Assembly: GCF_030818485.1 (NCBI RefSeq)
Contig: NZ_JAUTAJ010000004.1
Location: forward strand, 3,071,501-3,135,500
Direction of reading: 5' to 3'
From: Pseudoroseomonas cervicalis
Lineage (GTDB): Bacteria; Pseudomonadota; Alphaproteobacteria; Acetobacterales; Acetobacteraceae
DNA: 64,000 nucleotides
The notes under the pieces are model-generated. The model was given only the letters and a program-made list of their open reading frames with translations. It was not told the origin of the DNA and searched no databases. Positions 27,789 to 37,417 of this stretch are shown here, piece by piece (position 1 is the stretch's first letter; the number at the start of each line of letters is the position of its first letter). A program made the translations under genes and the position numbers.

Positions 27789-29366
27789 TCAGTGCCGGAA
27801 GTGCCGCATCCCGGTGAACACCATGGCGAGCCCGGCTTCGTCGGCGGCCGCGATGACCTCATTGTCGCGCATCGAGCCCCCCGGCTGGATGACGGCCGTG
27901 GCGCCGGCGGCGGCGGCGGCCTGCAGCCCGTCGGCGAAGGGGAAGAAGGCGTCGGAGGCGACGACCGAGCCATGCGCCAGCGGGGCTTCCAGCCCGGCGG
28001 CCTTGGCGGCCTCGGCCGACTTCCAGGCGGCGATGCGGGCGGAATCGACGCGGCTCATCTGCCCGGCGCCGACGCCGACGGTGGAGCCGCCCTTGGCGTA
28101 GACGATGGCGTTCGACTTCACATGCTTGGCGACGCGGAAGGCGAAGATCAGGTCGGCCATTTCCTGCTCGGTCGGCGCCCGCTTGGTCACCACCTTCAGG
28201 CTTTCGGCGGTGACGCGGCCGGCATCGCGCGACTGCGCCAGGAAGCCGCCGGAGACCGAGCGGATGACGCGGCCGGGCGCGGCCGGGTCGGGCAGGCCGC
28301 CGGTCAGCAGCAGGCGCAGGTTCTTCTTGCGGGCGAAGATCGCCTTGGCCGCGTCATCGGCATCCGGCGCCACGACCACCTCGGTGAAGATGGCGGAGAT
28401 CTTCTCGGCGGCGGCGGCGTCCAGCACGCGGTTGGCGGCGACGATGCCGCCGAAGGCGGAGACCGGGTCGCAGCGCAGCGCCAGATCCCAGGCCTGGGCC
28501 AGCGACTCGCCTTCCGACACGCCGCAGGGGTTGGCGTGCTTGACGATGACGATGGCCGGGCGGTCGAACTCGGCCACGCATTCGAAGGCGGCGTCGGTGT
28601 CGTTCAGGTTGTTGAAGGACAGCTCCTTGCCCTGCACCTGCCGGGCGGTGGCGATGCCCGGGCGGTCGCTGCCATCGGTGTAGAAGGCGGCCTGCTGGTG
28701 CGGGTTCTCGCCATAGCGCAGCGTCTGGCGCAGCACGCCGGCGGCGGCGAGCCGCGGCGGGAAGTCCTGCTCCAGCTTCTGGGCGAACCAGGTGGAGATG
28801 GCGGTGTCATAGGCCGCGGTGCGGGCGAAGGCGGCGGCGGCCAGGCGCTTGCGGGTGGCGAGCGTCGTGCCGCCCTGGGCCTCGATCTCGGCCTGCAGCT
28901 CGGCCATCTGCTCCGGCGCGGTCACCACCGCGACGTCCTCATGGTTCTTGGCGGCGGCGCGGGTCAGGGCCGGGCCGCCGATGTCGATCTCCTCCACCGT
29001 CTCCTCATAGGAGGCGCCCTTCGCGACGGTCGCCTCGAAGGGGTAGAGGTTGGAGACCAGCAGGTCGATCGGGGCGATGCGGTGCTCTTCCATCTGCGCC
29101 ACATGCTTCGCATCGGCGCGGCGGCCGAGCAGGCCGCCATGGATCTGCGGCACCAGGGTCTTCACGCGGCCATCCAGGATTTCCGGGAAGCCGGTGTGGT
29201 CGGACACGTCGACCACGGCCACGCCATTGTCGCGCAGCAGCCGCGCGGTGCCGCCGGTGGAGAGGATCTCCACGCCCTTTCCGGCGAGGAAGCGGGCGAA
29301 ATCCAGCAGCCCGGTCTTGTCATGCACCGAAATCAGGGCGCGGCGGATGGTCACGATATCGGCCAT
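27789..29366 (-). CDS. purH: Bifunctional AICAR transformylase / IMP cyclohydrolase
   Basis: Final two steps of de novo IMP synthesis. 525 residues: N-terminal IMP cyclohydrolase ([41 protein letters not shown]) and C-terminal transformylase ([27 protein letters not shown], [44 protein letters not shown]). The frame opens at 29519; I choose ATG 29366 (AAGG upstream) where homology starts. Transcribed alone on minus, ending in a hairpin element. Confidence 0.98.
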   Translation of the reverse strand: MADIVTIRRALISVHDKTGLLDFARFLAGKGVEILSTGGTARLLRDNGVAVVDVSDHTGFPEILDGRVKTLVPQIHGGLLGRRADAKHVAQMEEHRIAPIDLLVSNLYPFEATVAKGASYEETVEEIDIGGPALTRAAAKNHEDVAVVTAPEQMAELQAEIEAQGGTTLATRKRLAAAAFARTAAYDTAISTWFAQKLEQDFPPRLAAAGVLRQTLRYGENPHQQAAFYTDGSDRPGIATARQVQGKELSFNNLNDTDAAFECVAEFDRPAIVIVKHANPCGVSEGESLAQAWDLALRCDPVSAFGGIVAANRVLDAAAAEKISAIFTEVVVAPDADDAAKAIFARKKNLRLLLTGGLPDPAAPGRVIRSVSGGFLAQSRDAGRVTAESLKVVTKRAPTEQEMADLIFAFRVAKHVKSNAIVYAKGGSTVGVGAGQMSRVDSARIAAWKSAEAAKAAGLEAPLAHGSVVASDAFFPFADGLQAAAAAGATAVIQPGGSMRDNEVIAAADEAGLAMVFTGMRHFRH

Positions 29367-29769
29367 GGCGGTCGAACCTTCCTGCAGTCTCGTCGGGCGC
29401 GGCTTAGACCGTTGCGCGGCACGGCTCAACCGAGCGCTGCGCGGGTCTCCCTTCCGCGCGAAGCCGGGCGGCGCGGAACGGGTCGGGCGGGGAGGCGGAA
29501 AAAAACGCGCCCGGCACACGAAAACGTCAGAAAAGCGAATATTTTTAACGTCTTATTAGGGAATTACACGGCATAGTGAGCGTGCGCCAGGGAAGAGGCG
29601 CCGCCGGCGAAACCGGCACCCCCGGCCCAAGGCCGGCGGATGGACCCGCAGAAGCCCCGTCCCACGAGCCGCCAGCCCCACCGGGCGACGCGGCGCCAGG
29701 GCTCCGCCGCCGGCGGCCCCGATGGATGGAACAGCCGGCCGCTCCGGCGCCGCTCAAGGATGCAAAAGC
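29367..29769. other. Divergent region between purH and flaF-like gene
   Basis: About 400 bp. An A/T-rich island at 29520-29580, with AACGTC repeated twice in direct order, probably holds promoters for both genes. The plus side then has a 190-bp GC-rich leader with hairpins (GCCGGCGAAACCGGC around 29605). No convincing gene; a purine-responsive leader cannot be excluded by eye. Confidence 0.4.
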
Positions 29770-30147
29770 GTGTCTCACATCGCCGCCACCTTCGCCCCCG
29801 CCTCCGCCCCCGCTTCGGTCCTGGCCGCGCTGCCGACGGCGCTGGCCCTCGGCACCCCGCGCGAGGAAGAGGCCGCGGCCTTCCGCAGCGTCGCCGCGAC
29901 GCTGCTGGCGGCGCGCGACGCCGGGCATGAGGCGCGCGCTTGCGCGCTGCGGCTGAACCGCCGCCTCTGGCAGGCGGTGCTGATCGCCCTGGCCGCGCCG
30001 GAGAACACGCTGCCGGTGGCGCTGCGCCAGAGCCTGGCCGGGCTCGGCTGCACCATGCTGCGCGAGATGGACCGCAACCGCCCCGACCTGGCCTTCCTGG
30101 CCGGCATCAACCAGGAGATCGCTTCCGGCCTCGCCGCCTGCCAGTAA
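29770..30147 (+). CDS. FlaF-like flagellar biosynthesis regulator
   Basis: 125 residues starting at GTG 29770 with AAGGA 9 nt upstream. The C-terminal two thirds match the FlaF pattern of alphaproteobacteria: LWQAVLIALAAPENTLPVALRQSLAGLGCTML and LAFLAGINQEIASGL. FlaF promotes flagellin synthesis or export together with FlbT. No flagellin, flbT or other flagellar gene is present in this window, so it is an orphan here. The N-terminal Ala/Pro stretch is not conserved. Assignment is by pattern only. Confidence 0.68.
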   Translation: MSHIAATFAPASAPASVLAALPTALALGTPREEEAAAFRSVAATLLAARDAGHEARACALRLNRRLWQAVLIALAAPENTLPVALRQSLAGLGCTMLREMDRNRPDLAFLAGINQEIASGLAACQ

Positions 30148-30190
30148 GCACAGGCCGGGCGGCAGGCCGGCCCCGCCTCGGGACAGGGTC

Positions 30191-31333
30191 TCAGGGCAGG
30201 GCCGGATCCAGGCTGACCCAGAGCGTGCCCTCAAAGGGCAGGGCGGCGAAGCGGCGGTTGATCTCCGCCAGCGTCTCGCCCGGATCGAGGTCGGGGAACA
30301 GCTCCGGCCGCACCCAGCGGGCCATCGCCTCCAGCGCCAGGATGTTGGTGGGCACCGCGTTGAAATGGTTCCACACCCCATGCGCCCGGCCGTGGCGGAT
30401 GGCGGAGAGCCCGGCGAGGCCCGGGCCCTGCAGCACGGCGCGCAGCGACGCCCGCGCCGCCTCCCGCGTGATGCCGGGACCGATGCTGAACTTGTTCCGC
30501 GGCAGGCCGGTGGTGATGTAGACCTCCGGATCCTCGGTGATCACCTGCTCCAGATGCAGCATGCCGCCCTGCCCCGGCGGCAGCAGGCCGGCGCCCAGAT
30601 TGCGGGCGCGCAGCTCGGCCAGGAAACTGCCCAGCCCCGCATCGCTCCACACCCAGCAGCAGCTCTCATTGCCGGCGAAGGCGTGCAGCATGACGCGCGG
30701 CCCCGGCGCGGCGCTGGCCGCCACGGCGTCGCGGATGCGCCTCAGGCGCTGCTCGTAGAAGGCGGCGAAACCCTCGCCCTGCGCATCCTGGCCCAGGGCG
30801 CGGCCGAGGGCGCGCATGCTGGGGGCGGTGTTGCGCAGCGGATCGCGGTTGAAATCCAGCACCAGGCAGGGAATGCCGGCGCCTTCCAGCGCGCGGAGGA
30901 TGCCCTGGCCGGCCGGCGTGCCCGCCTGCCACAGCGGCAGCACGGCGAGGTCCGGCGCCAGCGACAGCGCCCGCTCGATCGAGAAGCTGTCCTGGTTGCT
31001 GCTGCCGAGGCGCGGCACCTCGGCCAGGCGCGGGAAGCGCGCGGTGAAGGCGGCGGCCAGCGGCGGGTTGATGCGCGCCAGATCGTCCGACCAGCCGGCC
31101 AGCAGCGAGACCGGATCCGGCTGCAGCAGCGACAGGGCGACGAGGTCGAAGCCGGTGGCCAGCAGCAGCTTCCGCGGCGGGCGCGCCAGGGCGACGGTCC
31201 GGCCGGCGATATCGGTCACCTGGCGCGGCCAGGCGGTGCCCTGCGCCCGGGCGGGGGGCGCCCCGGTGAGGGTAAGGGCGCAGGGCGGTGCCAGCAGCAG
31301 GCCGGCAGCGAGGAGGGAGCGTCGGCGCAGCAT
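30191..31333 (-). CDS. Iron-siderophore ABC transporter binding protein
   Basis: 380 residues of the FhuD/FecB type. A signal (RRRSLLAAGLLLAPPCALTLTGAPPARAQ) precedes the two-lobe fold: VTDIAGRTVALARPPRKLLLATGF, APDLAVLPLWQ and HGVWNHFNAVPTNILALEAMARWV. ATG 31333 is used rather than an in-frame TTG nine bases upstream. It diverges from a TonB receptor gene through a Fur-like box, the usual arrangement for siderophore uptake. The permease and ATPase are not in the window. Ligand probably a hydroxamate siderophore, inferred only. Confidence 0.88.
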   Translation of the reverse strand: MLRRRSLLAAGLLLAPPCALTLTGAPPARAQGTAWPRQVTDIAGRTVALARPPRKLLLATGFDLVALSLLQPDPVSLLAGWSDDLARINPPLAAAFTARFPRLAEVPRLGSSNQDSFSIERALSLAPDLAVLPLWQAGTPAGQGILRALEGAGIPCLVLDFNRDPLRNTAPSMRALGRALGQDAQGEGFAAFYEQRLRRIRDAVAASAAPGPRVMLHAFAGNESCCWVWSDAGLGSFLAELRARNLGAGLLPPGQGGMLHLEQVITEDPEVYITTGLPRNKFSIGPGITREAARASLRAVLQGPGLAGLSAIRHGRAHGVWNHFNAVPTNILALEAMARWVRPELFPDLDPGETLAEINRRFAALPFEGTLWVSLDPALP

Positions 31334-31349
31334 GGGGCGCAACTAGACG

Positions 31350-31368
31350 CAAATGAGAATTAGTGTCA
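31350..31368. promoter_or_regulatory. Fur-box-like operator
   Basis: TGAGAATTAGTGTCA at 31354-31368 matches the 7-1-7 Fur motif TGATAAT-N-ATTATCA at 12 of 14 positions. It is centred between the divergent binding-protein and TonB-receptor genes. Confidence 0.75.
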
Positions 31369-31408
31369 ACAACCCGGCCCTTCCGAACTGAGACTGCAGG
31401 ATTGCCGA

Positions 31409-33598
31409 ATGCGCATGCGTGTCAAATCCCCGGTGTTTCCTTTCCAGGGCAGCAATGTTCGCCACGCCGCGGCGCTGCTCTGCGGCACCGCGCTGACCCT
31501 GTCCCTGGCGCTGCTGCCGGCCAGCGCCGGCGCCCAGGAAGCGGCAGCGCTGCCGGCGGGCACGGTGCAGCTGCCGAACCTGACCATCGGCGCGGCGCGG
31601 GAGAGCGCGACCACGGCGGTGCCCGGCTTCACCGCCACCACCAGCGCCACCGCCAGCAAGACCGACACGCCGCTGCTGGAGACCCCGCAATCGGTCTCGG
31701 TCATCACCGCCGGGCAGATGGAGGCGCGCAACATCCAGTCGGTGAAGGAGGCGCTGTCCTACAGCGCCGGCGTGCGCACCGGCACCTATGGCTTCAGCCC
31801 GCGCTTCGACGATTTCATCCTGCGCGGCTTCGACGCCACCTATACCGGGCTGTTCCGCGACGGGCTGCGCCAGTCGGGCAATTCCTTCGCCATCTTCCGC
31901 ACCGAGCCCTATGGGCTGTCCGCCATCAACGTGCTGCGCGGGCCGGGCTCGGCGCTGTATGGCTCGGCCACCGCCGGCGGCTTCGTCAACCTGGTCACCA
32001 AGCGGCCGCTCTTCGAGCCCTTCGGCGAGGTGGAGCTGCAGATCGGCAATCATGACCGGCTGCAGACGCGCTTCGACCTGGGCGGGCCGCTGGGCGAGGA
32101 AGGCCGCGCCGCCTATCGCGTCACCGGGCTGTGGCGCGATGCCGACACGCAGAATGCCAGCGTGCCGGATGACCGGATCTACATCGCCCCCGCCTTCACC
32201 TGGAAGGCGGATGACCGCACCACCATCACCCTGCTCGGCGCCTATCAGCGCGACCTGACCGGCGGCACCGTCACCTCCTATTACGACGCGCAGCGCGGGC
32301 TGACGCGGCTGCCGAGCGGCGACCCCGCCTTCAACGATTTCCATATCGAGCATTGGCGCCTGGGCTATGAGCTGGAGCACCGGCTGACCCAGGATGTGAC
32401 GCTGCGGCAGAATCTCCGCTTCGGCCATATCGATACGGATCTCGAATACAGCTACATCCTCGGCATCGCGCCGGATGGGCGCAGCGCCACGCGCGGCGCC
32501 GGGCTGCGGCGCCAGCAGCTGAACACGCTGGCCGTCGACAACCAGGCGGAATGGCGCTTCACCACCGGCGCCGTGCAGCACACCATCCTCGCCGGCATCG
32601 ACTATCTCTACACCAGCTATCGCAGCAGCGGCGGCGACTATTACGACGCGCCCTCGCTCGACCTGGTCAGCATGAATTACGGGCAGCAGGCCTTCCGCCG
32701 GCCGGACACCACGCTGCGCAGCAGCCAGCGGCAGGACCAGCTCGGCGTCTATGTGCAGGACCAGATGCGGCTCGGCCAATGGATCCTGACCCTGTCGGGC
32801 CGGCATGACTGGGTGGAGACGACCACACGCGACCGCATCGCCGGCAGTCGCGACACGCAATCCGACAACGCCTTCAGCGGCCGCGCGGGTCTGCTCTATG
32901 CCTTCGAGTCCGGCGTCTCGCCCTATGTCTCCTACGCCTCCTCCTTCTATCCGGCGGTCGGCACCAACACGGACGGCAGCGGCTTCAAGCCGATCACGGC
33001 GGAGCAGTGGGAGGCCGGCGTGAAATACCAGCCGCCCGGGCGCAACAGCATGATCACCGCCTCGGTCTTCCACATCACCCAGCGCAACGGCATCTTCGGC
33101 GACCCGCTCTCCTTCGGCTTCCAGGGGCAGCGCGGCGAGGTGCGCTCGCGCGGCTTCGAGCTGGAGGGCAGCGCCGATCTCGGCGAAGGGCTGAAGCTGC
33201 TGGCGGCCTACACCTATCTCGACCCGAAGATCACCGAGGCCAGCGACAACACCGAGGGCAAGGTGCCCTCCGGCCAGCCGCGCCACCTGCTGTCGGGCTG
33301 GGCGGATTACACGATCAGCGACGGGCCGCTGCGCGGGCTGGGCTTCGGGCTGGGAGCGCGCTTCATCGGCTCCTCCTACCGCGACGACGACAACAGCGGC
33401 GGCAAGGTCGGCGCCGTCACCCTGTTCGACGCGGCCATCCGCTACGACCTGGACGCGCTGGCGCCGGAGCTGCGCGGCATGCGGCTTGCCGTCAACGCCA
33501 CCAATCTCGGCGACCGCGACTATTCCTCCTGCGCGCAGAGCTACTGCTACTGGGGGGATGGGCGGACCGTCATCGGCTCGCTGCGCTATCGCTGGTGA
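31409..33598 (+). CDS. TonB-dependent siderophore receptor
   Basis: Outer-membrane receptor, 729 residues. A signal peptide ends at about residue 43 (ASAGAQ). The plug has ETPQSVSVITAGQMEARNIQSVKEAL, the pattern of ferrisiderophore (FhuA/FoxA-type) receptors, and the RGPGSALYGSATAGGFVNLVTKRP motif. The barrel ends with the aromatic TVIGSLRYRW. Starts with AGGAT 7 nt before ATG. Shares a Fur-like box with the divergent binding-protein gene, so both are probably iron-repressed. Confidence 0.93.
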   Translation: MRMRVKSPVFPFQGSNVRHAAALLCGTALTLSLALLPASAGAQEAAALPAGTVQLPNLTIGAARESATTAVPGFTATTSATASKTDTPLLETPQSVSVITAGQMEARNIQSVKEALSYSAGVRTGTYGFSPRFDDFILRGFDATYTGLFRDGLRQSGNSFAIFRTEPYGLSAINVLRGPGSALYGSATAGGFVNLVTKRPLFEPFGEVELQIGNHDRLQTRFDLGGPLGEEGRAAYRVTGLWRDADTQNASVPDDRIYIAPAFTWKADDRTTITLLGAYQRDLTGGTVTSYYDAQRGLTRLPSGDPAFNDFHIEHWRLGYELEHRLTQDVTLRQNLRFGHIDTDLEYSYILGIAPDGRSATRGAGLRRQQLNTLAVDNQAEWRFTTGAVQHTILAGIDYLYTSYRSSGGDYYDAPSLDLVSMNYGQQAFRRPDTTLRSSQRQDQLGVYVQDQMRLGQWILTLSGRHDWVETTTRDRIAGSRDTQSDNAFSGRAGLLYAFESGVSPYVSYASSFYPAVGTNTDGSGFKPITAEQWEAGVKYQPPGRNSMITASVFHITQRNGIFGDPLSFGFQGQRGEVRSRGFELEGSADLGEGLKLLAAYTYLDPKITEASDNTEGKVPSGQPRHLLSGWADYTISDGPLRGLGFGLGARFIGSSYRDDDNSGGKVGAVTLFDAAIRYDLDALAPELRGMRLAVNATNLGDRDYSSCAQSYCYWGDGRTVIGSLRYRW

Positions 33599-33603
33599 GG
33601 TTT

Positions 33604-33663
33604 GCGGGGGCGCTGCCCCCGCGCCCCCGCCGGGGTGGCAGGGCCACCCCGGACCCCGCCATC
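33604..33663 (+). repeat. Hairpin element with altered header, after TonB receptor
   Basis: Hairpin 33604-33622 (arms GCGGGGGC) and header arms CCGGGGTGGC (33630-33639) and complement (33643-33652) around AGG, followed by ACCCCGCCATC. Two stem pairs differ from the GGGGGGAC header yet pairing is kept. Confidence 0.88.
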
Positions 33664-33721
33664 GGTTTTTGTTTTCATTGCGCATCTTTTGCGCTGTGCT
33701 GCGGCGAGCAAGGAGCCGCGC

Positions 33722-34039
33722 ATGAGCAAGAGCTTTCACCTGTCGCTGGCGCCGCAGGCGCTGAACCAGCCGATCCTGCCCTGGCGCTGGGACCTGCAGG
33801 GCGCACAGTTTTCCCTGTTCAGCATCAATCTCGGCCAGACGCCGCGGCCGGAGGTGGAGCAGGCGGTGCTGGAGGAGGTGGGCAGCTATGGGCGGCAGCT
33901 GGGCCGCATCGGCGATGCGCTGGAGGTGCTGCTGCGCCATGTGCGCCTACCGGCGCTGACACCGGAGGAGCGCGACATGCTGGCCGTGCTGGAAGGCCAG
34001 TTGGCGCAGATCCGCGGCATCAAGCGCCGCTCAAACTGA
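33722..34039 (+). CDS. Small hypothetical protein
   Basis: 105 residues, not recognised. ATG 33722 has a strong AAGGAG 7 nt upstream, and codon bias is normal. No signal peptide or membrane segment; the C-terminal half (VEQAVLEEVGSYGRQLGRIGDALEVLLRHVRLP) is predicted helical. Its stop is followed at once by a three-hairpin element, with polA converging. Possible small regulatory or structural protein. Confidence 0.7.
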   Translation: MSKSFHLSLAPQALNQPILPWRWDLQGAQFSLFSINLGQTPRPEVEQAVLEEVGSYGRQLGRIGDALEVLLRHVRLPALTPEERDMLAVLEGQLAQIRGIKRRSN

Positions 34040-34040
34040 T

Positions 34041-34143
34041 GGCGGGGTCCGGGGGGACCCTGTCCCCCCGGTGGTGGGGTCTGGGGAGGCAAAGCCTCCC
34101 CAGATGTCTTTCCGTTTTGTCTGGGGAGGCAAAGCCTCCCCAG
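34041..34143. repeat. Three-hairpin intergenic element (copy 3)
   Basis: Header arms 34049-34058 / 34062-34071 (loop CCT); two identical hairpins 34081-34103 and 34121-34143 (arms CTGGGGAGGC, loop AAA). The loop differs from copy 2 in the same way in both hairpins. It lies between a small gene and polA. Confidence 0.9.
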
Positions 34144-34148
34144 AGCAC

Positions 34149-37073
34149 TCAGTGCGCGACCGCCCAGTTCGCCCCGTGGCCGATCTCGGCCTTCAACGGC
34201 ACGCGCAGCGTGGCGACGCTTTCCATCACCTGCCGCACGCATTCGGCGGTGGCGTCCACCTCCGCCTCGGGCACCTCGAACAGCAGCTCGTCATGCACCT
34301 GCAGCAGCATGCGGGCGGAGAGCCCGGCCTCGCGCAGCGCCGCCGGCATGCGCACCATGGCGCGCTTGATGATCTCGGCCGCGCCGCCCTGGAAGGGGGC
34401 GTTGATGGCGGCGCGCTCGGCATTGCCGCGCCGGGCCTGTTCCTTGGCCTGGATGCCGTCGATCCACAGCTTCCGCCCGAAGGGGGAGAGCACATAGCCC
34501 TTCTCCCGCGCCTCGGATTTCAGCCGCTCCATCTCCTCCAGGATGCCGGGATACTGAGAGAAATAGGCGTCGATGATGCCGCGCGCCTCGCCCGGGCCGA
34601 TGCCGAGGCGGGCGGCCAGGCCGAAGGCCGACATGCCGTAGATGATGCCGAAATTGATCGTCTTGGCGCGGCGGCGGGCCTCGCGGTCCACCTGGTCCGG
34701 CGCCAGGCCGAAGATGTCGGCGGCGGTGCGGCTGTGGATGTCCTCGCCCTTGGCGAAGGCGTCGCGCAGCGAGGGCACATCGGCCAGATGCGCCAGCAGC
34801 CGCAGCTCGATCTGCGAATAGTCGGCGGCCAGCAGCACATGCCCCGGCTCGGCGACGAAGGCGCGGCGGATGCGCACGCCCTCCTCGGTGCGGATCGGGA
34901 TGTTCTGCAGGTTCGGCTCGGTGGAGGAGAGCCGGCCGGTCGAGGTGACGGCCATGGAGAAATCCGTGTGCACCCGCCCGTCGCGGCGGTCGATCTGCGC
35001 CGCCAGCCCCTCGACATAGGTGGATTTCAGCTTGGCCAGCTGGCGCCAGTGCAGCACGCGGCGCGGCAGCTCATGCCCGCGCGCGGCGAGATCCTCCAGC
35101 ACCGAGGCGTCGGTGCCCCAGGCGCCGTTCTTGCCGCGCTTGCCGCCGGGCAGCTTCTGCTCGTCGAACAGAATCTCTCCGAGCTGCTTCGGCGAGCCGA
35201 CATTGAAGGGCTTGCCGGCCAGCTCGTGGATCTCCTGCTCCAGCACCACCATGCGCTGGGAGAAATCCTCGCCGATGCGGGCCAGCTCGGCGCCATCGAC
35301 CTTGATGCCGGCCATCTCCATGTCGCGCAGCACGGCAACCATGCGGCGCTCGACCTGCTCATACAGCGCCAGGCTGCGGTCGGGCAGCAGGCGCGGGCGC
35401 AGCGCCTGCCACAGGCGCAGCGTGACGTCGGCATCCTCGGCGGCGTAGGCGGTGGCCTTGTCGAGCGCCACCTGGCTGAAGGGGATGCGCGCGCGGCCGG
35501 TGCCGGTGACCTCGTCGAAGGGGATCGGCCGGTGGCCGAGATGGCGCAGCGACAGCTCGTCCATGCCATGGCCGTGCCGGCCGGCATCCATGCTGTAGGA
35601 GATCAGCATGGTGTCATCCACCGGCGTCACCGCCAGCGCGCCATGCTCGGGGCGCGCCAGCACCTCGAGATCGTATTTGGCGTTGTGCAGGATCTTCAGC
35701 ACGGCGGGGTCGGCCAGCAGCGGGCGCAGCGCCTCCACCACCGCCTCCTGCGCCAGCTGGGCGGGGGCGGCGGGCGCCTCGGCCAGCAGGTCGCCGGAGC
35801 CGGGCGGGGGGCCGTGCCGCAGCGGCACATAGCAGGCGCGGCCGGGCGCGACCGCCAGCGAGAGGCCGACGAGGTTGGCGTTCAGCGCGTCCAGGCTGTC
35901 CGTCTCGGTGTCGATGGCCAGCAGCCCGCCCGCCCGCGCGGCGTCGAGGAAAGGCTGCAGCGCGGCCAGCTCGGTCACCGTCTCATAGGGGCCGAAGGGC
36001 GCGGCATCGGCCGCGGGGGTGATCTCGGTGCTGGTGGCGGCGGCCGGCTCGGGCAGGCCGGGAACCGCACCATTGGTGGCGAAGCGCGGGCGGGAGACGG
36101 GGGCGCTTTCCGGCGCCGTGTCGCCATCCAGCCCCATGCGGTGCAGCAGCGAGCGGAAGCCCTGCTCGCGCAGAAAGCCGGCGAGCCGGCCGGGCTCCGG
36201 CGCGCGGGCCAGCAGCTGGTCGACCGGGGCGGGCAGGGGCGCGTTCTCGTCCAGCAGCACCAGGCGGCGGCTGATGCGCGCCTGCTCGGCGAAATTGATC
36301 AGCGCCTCGCGCCGCTTCGGCTGCTTGATCTGCGGCGCCGCGGCCAGCAGCCCTTCCAGGTCGCCATATTCCAGGATCAGCGTGGCGGCGGTCTTCACGC
36401 CGATGCCGGGCACGCCCGGGACGTTGTCGGTGGAATCCCCGGCCAGCGCCTGGACATCGACCACCTTGTCCGGGGTGACGCCGAATTTCTCCAGCACCTC
36501 GGGCTCGCGGATCGGCTTCTGCTTGATCGGGTCCAGCAGCTGCACGCCGGGGCGCACCAGCTGCATCAGATCCTTGTCGGAGGAGACGATGGTCACCTGC
36601 CCGCCGAGCTCGACAAAGCCCTTGGCATAGGCGGCGATCAGGTCGTCGGCCTCGAAGCCCGGCTGCTCGACGCAGGCGACGCCGAAGGCGGCGGTGGCCT
36701 CGCGGATCAGGCCGAATTGCGGCACCAGCTCGGGCGGCGGCTCCGGCCGGTGCGCCTTGTAGGCCGGGTAGATCTCGCTGCGGAAGGTGATGCGCGAGCT
36801 GTCGAACACCACGGCGATATGGGTGCCGACATGCTTGGTGAGGAAATTGCCGAGCATGGTGGTGAAGCCGAAGACGGCGTTCACCGGCACGCCATCCGGC
36901 CGCGTCATCGGCGGCAGGGCGTGGAAGGCGCGGAAGATGTAGCCCGAGCCGTCGACCAGGATCAGGTGCGGCTGGGATTCGGCGGTCTCGGGCGCCAGGG
37001 CGGGCTGGGCGCCCGGGGCGCCCGGGACGGGGTCAGTGATGGTCGCCGCCCCCCGCGCCCTCGGCCAGCACAT
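34149..37073 (-). CDS. polA: DNA polymerase I
   Basis: 974 residues from ATG 37073. N-terminal 5' nuclease (LILVDGSGYIFRAFHALPP, GFEADDLIAAYA, GDSTDNVPGVPGIG), an intact 3'-5' proofreading domain (IDTETDS, ILHNAKYDLEVL, YAAEDADVTL) and the polymerase (DYSQIELRLLAHL, AKTINFGIIYGMSAFGLA, LLQVHDELLFEVP). The true start is uncertain: no ribosome site is visible, the frame is open to 37160, and the first 41 bases overlap the zinc-finger gene out of frame. A non-standard codon nearer to QPHLILVDG is possible. Follows that gene on the same strand. Confidence 0.95.
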   Translation of the reverse strand: MCWPRARGAATITDPVPGAPGAQPALAPETAESQPHLILVDGSGYIFRAFHALPPMTRPDGVPVNAVFGFTTMLGNFLTKHVGTHIAVVFDSSRITFRSEIYPAYKAHRPEPPPELVPQFGLIREATAAFGVACVEQPGFEADDLIAAYAKGFVELGGQVTIVSSDKDLMQLVRPGVQLLDPIKQKPIREPEVLEKFGVTPDKVVDVQALAGDSTDNVPGVPGIGVKTAATLILEYGDLEGLLAAAPQIKQPKRREALINFAEQARISRRLVLLDENAPLPAPVDQLLARAPEPGRLAGFLREQGFRSLLHRMGLDGDTAPESAPVSRPRFATNGAVPGLPEPAAATSTEITPAADAAPFGPYETVTELAALQPFLDAARAGGLLAIDTETDSLDALNANLVGLSLAVAPGRACYVPLRHGPPPGSGDLLAEAPAAPAQLAQEAVVEALRPLLADPAVLKILHNAKYDLEVLARPEHGALAVTPVDDTMLISYSMDAGRHGHGMDELSLRHLGHRPIPFDEVTGTGRARIPFSQVALDKATAYAAEDADVTLRLWQALRPRLLPDRSLALYEQVERRMVAVLRDMEMAGIKVDGAELARIGEDFSQRMVVLEQEIHELAGKPFNVGSPKQLGEILFDEQKLPGGKRGKNGAWGTDASVLEDLAARGHELPRRVLHWRQLAKLKSTYVEGLAAQIDRRDGRVHTDFSMAVTSTGRLSSTEPNLQNIPIRTEEGVRIRRAFVAEPGHVLLAADYSQIELRLLAHLADVPSLRDAFAKGEDIHSRTAADIFGLAPDQVDREARRRAKTINFGIIYGMSAFGLAARLGIGPGEARGIIDAYFSQYPGILEEMERLKSEAREKGYVLSPFGRKLWIDGIQAKEQARRGNAERAAINAPFQGGAAEIIKRAMVRMPAALREAGLSARMLLQVHDELLFEVPEAEVDATAECVRQVMESVATLRVPLKAEIGHGANWAVAH

Positions 37074-37257
37074 AGGTGCGGGAGCAATAGGGGCAGGTGA
37101 TCTGCGTGTCCTCGATGCGCAGCGCGACACCGGGATGGCCGAGCGCGCCGCCGCCGCCATCGCAATTCACCACGCGGCTGTGCACGGTGATGATCTCTTC
37201 CGGCGTCACGCCGGGGGTGGCTTTGGGGGCGTAGCCGGTCAGCTTCGCATCGCGCAT
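37033..37257 (-). CDS. CHCC zinc-finger protein
   Basis: 74 residues with VVNCDGGGG...GHPGVALRI and TCPYCSRTYVL, the Cys-His-Cys-Cys zinc-binding pattern of small zf-CHCC proteins related to the NDUFS6 subunit of complex I. The start at 37257 is favoured; ATG 37293 is an alternative. It precedes polA and overlaps its N-terminus out of frame. Respiratory-chain assembly is possible, but the sequence alone does not prove it. Confidence 0.82.
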   Translation of the reverse strand: MRDAKLTGYAPKATPGVTPEEIITVHSRVVNCDGGGGALGHPGVALRIEDTQITCPYCSRTYVLAEGAGGGDHH

Positions 37258-37417
37258 CGGGTCATTCCCGTCACTGAAGGTCCGGCGGAACATAGGCGCA
37301 ACGCCCGCCCGCCGCCAGACGCGATGGGGCGGCAGGCGGCGCCAGGCTGAGGCTTGGCTACGGCAGCGCAACAAGATCGTGGACCCGCGCGGCCGCGCCG
37401 CGCTATGGCGGTAGGCC

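Noticed and set aside
29580..29769. Known riboswitch or small RNA in the flaF leader
   Set aside because: GC hairpins are present, but no known consensus was recognised.
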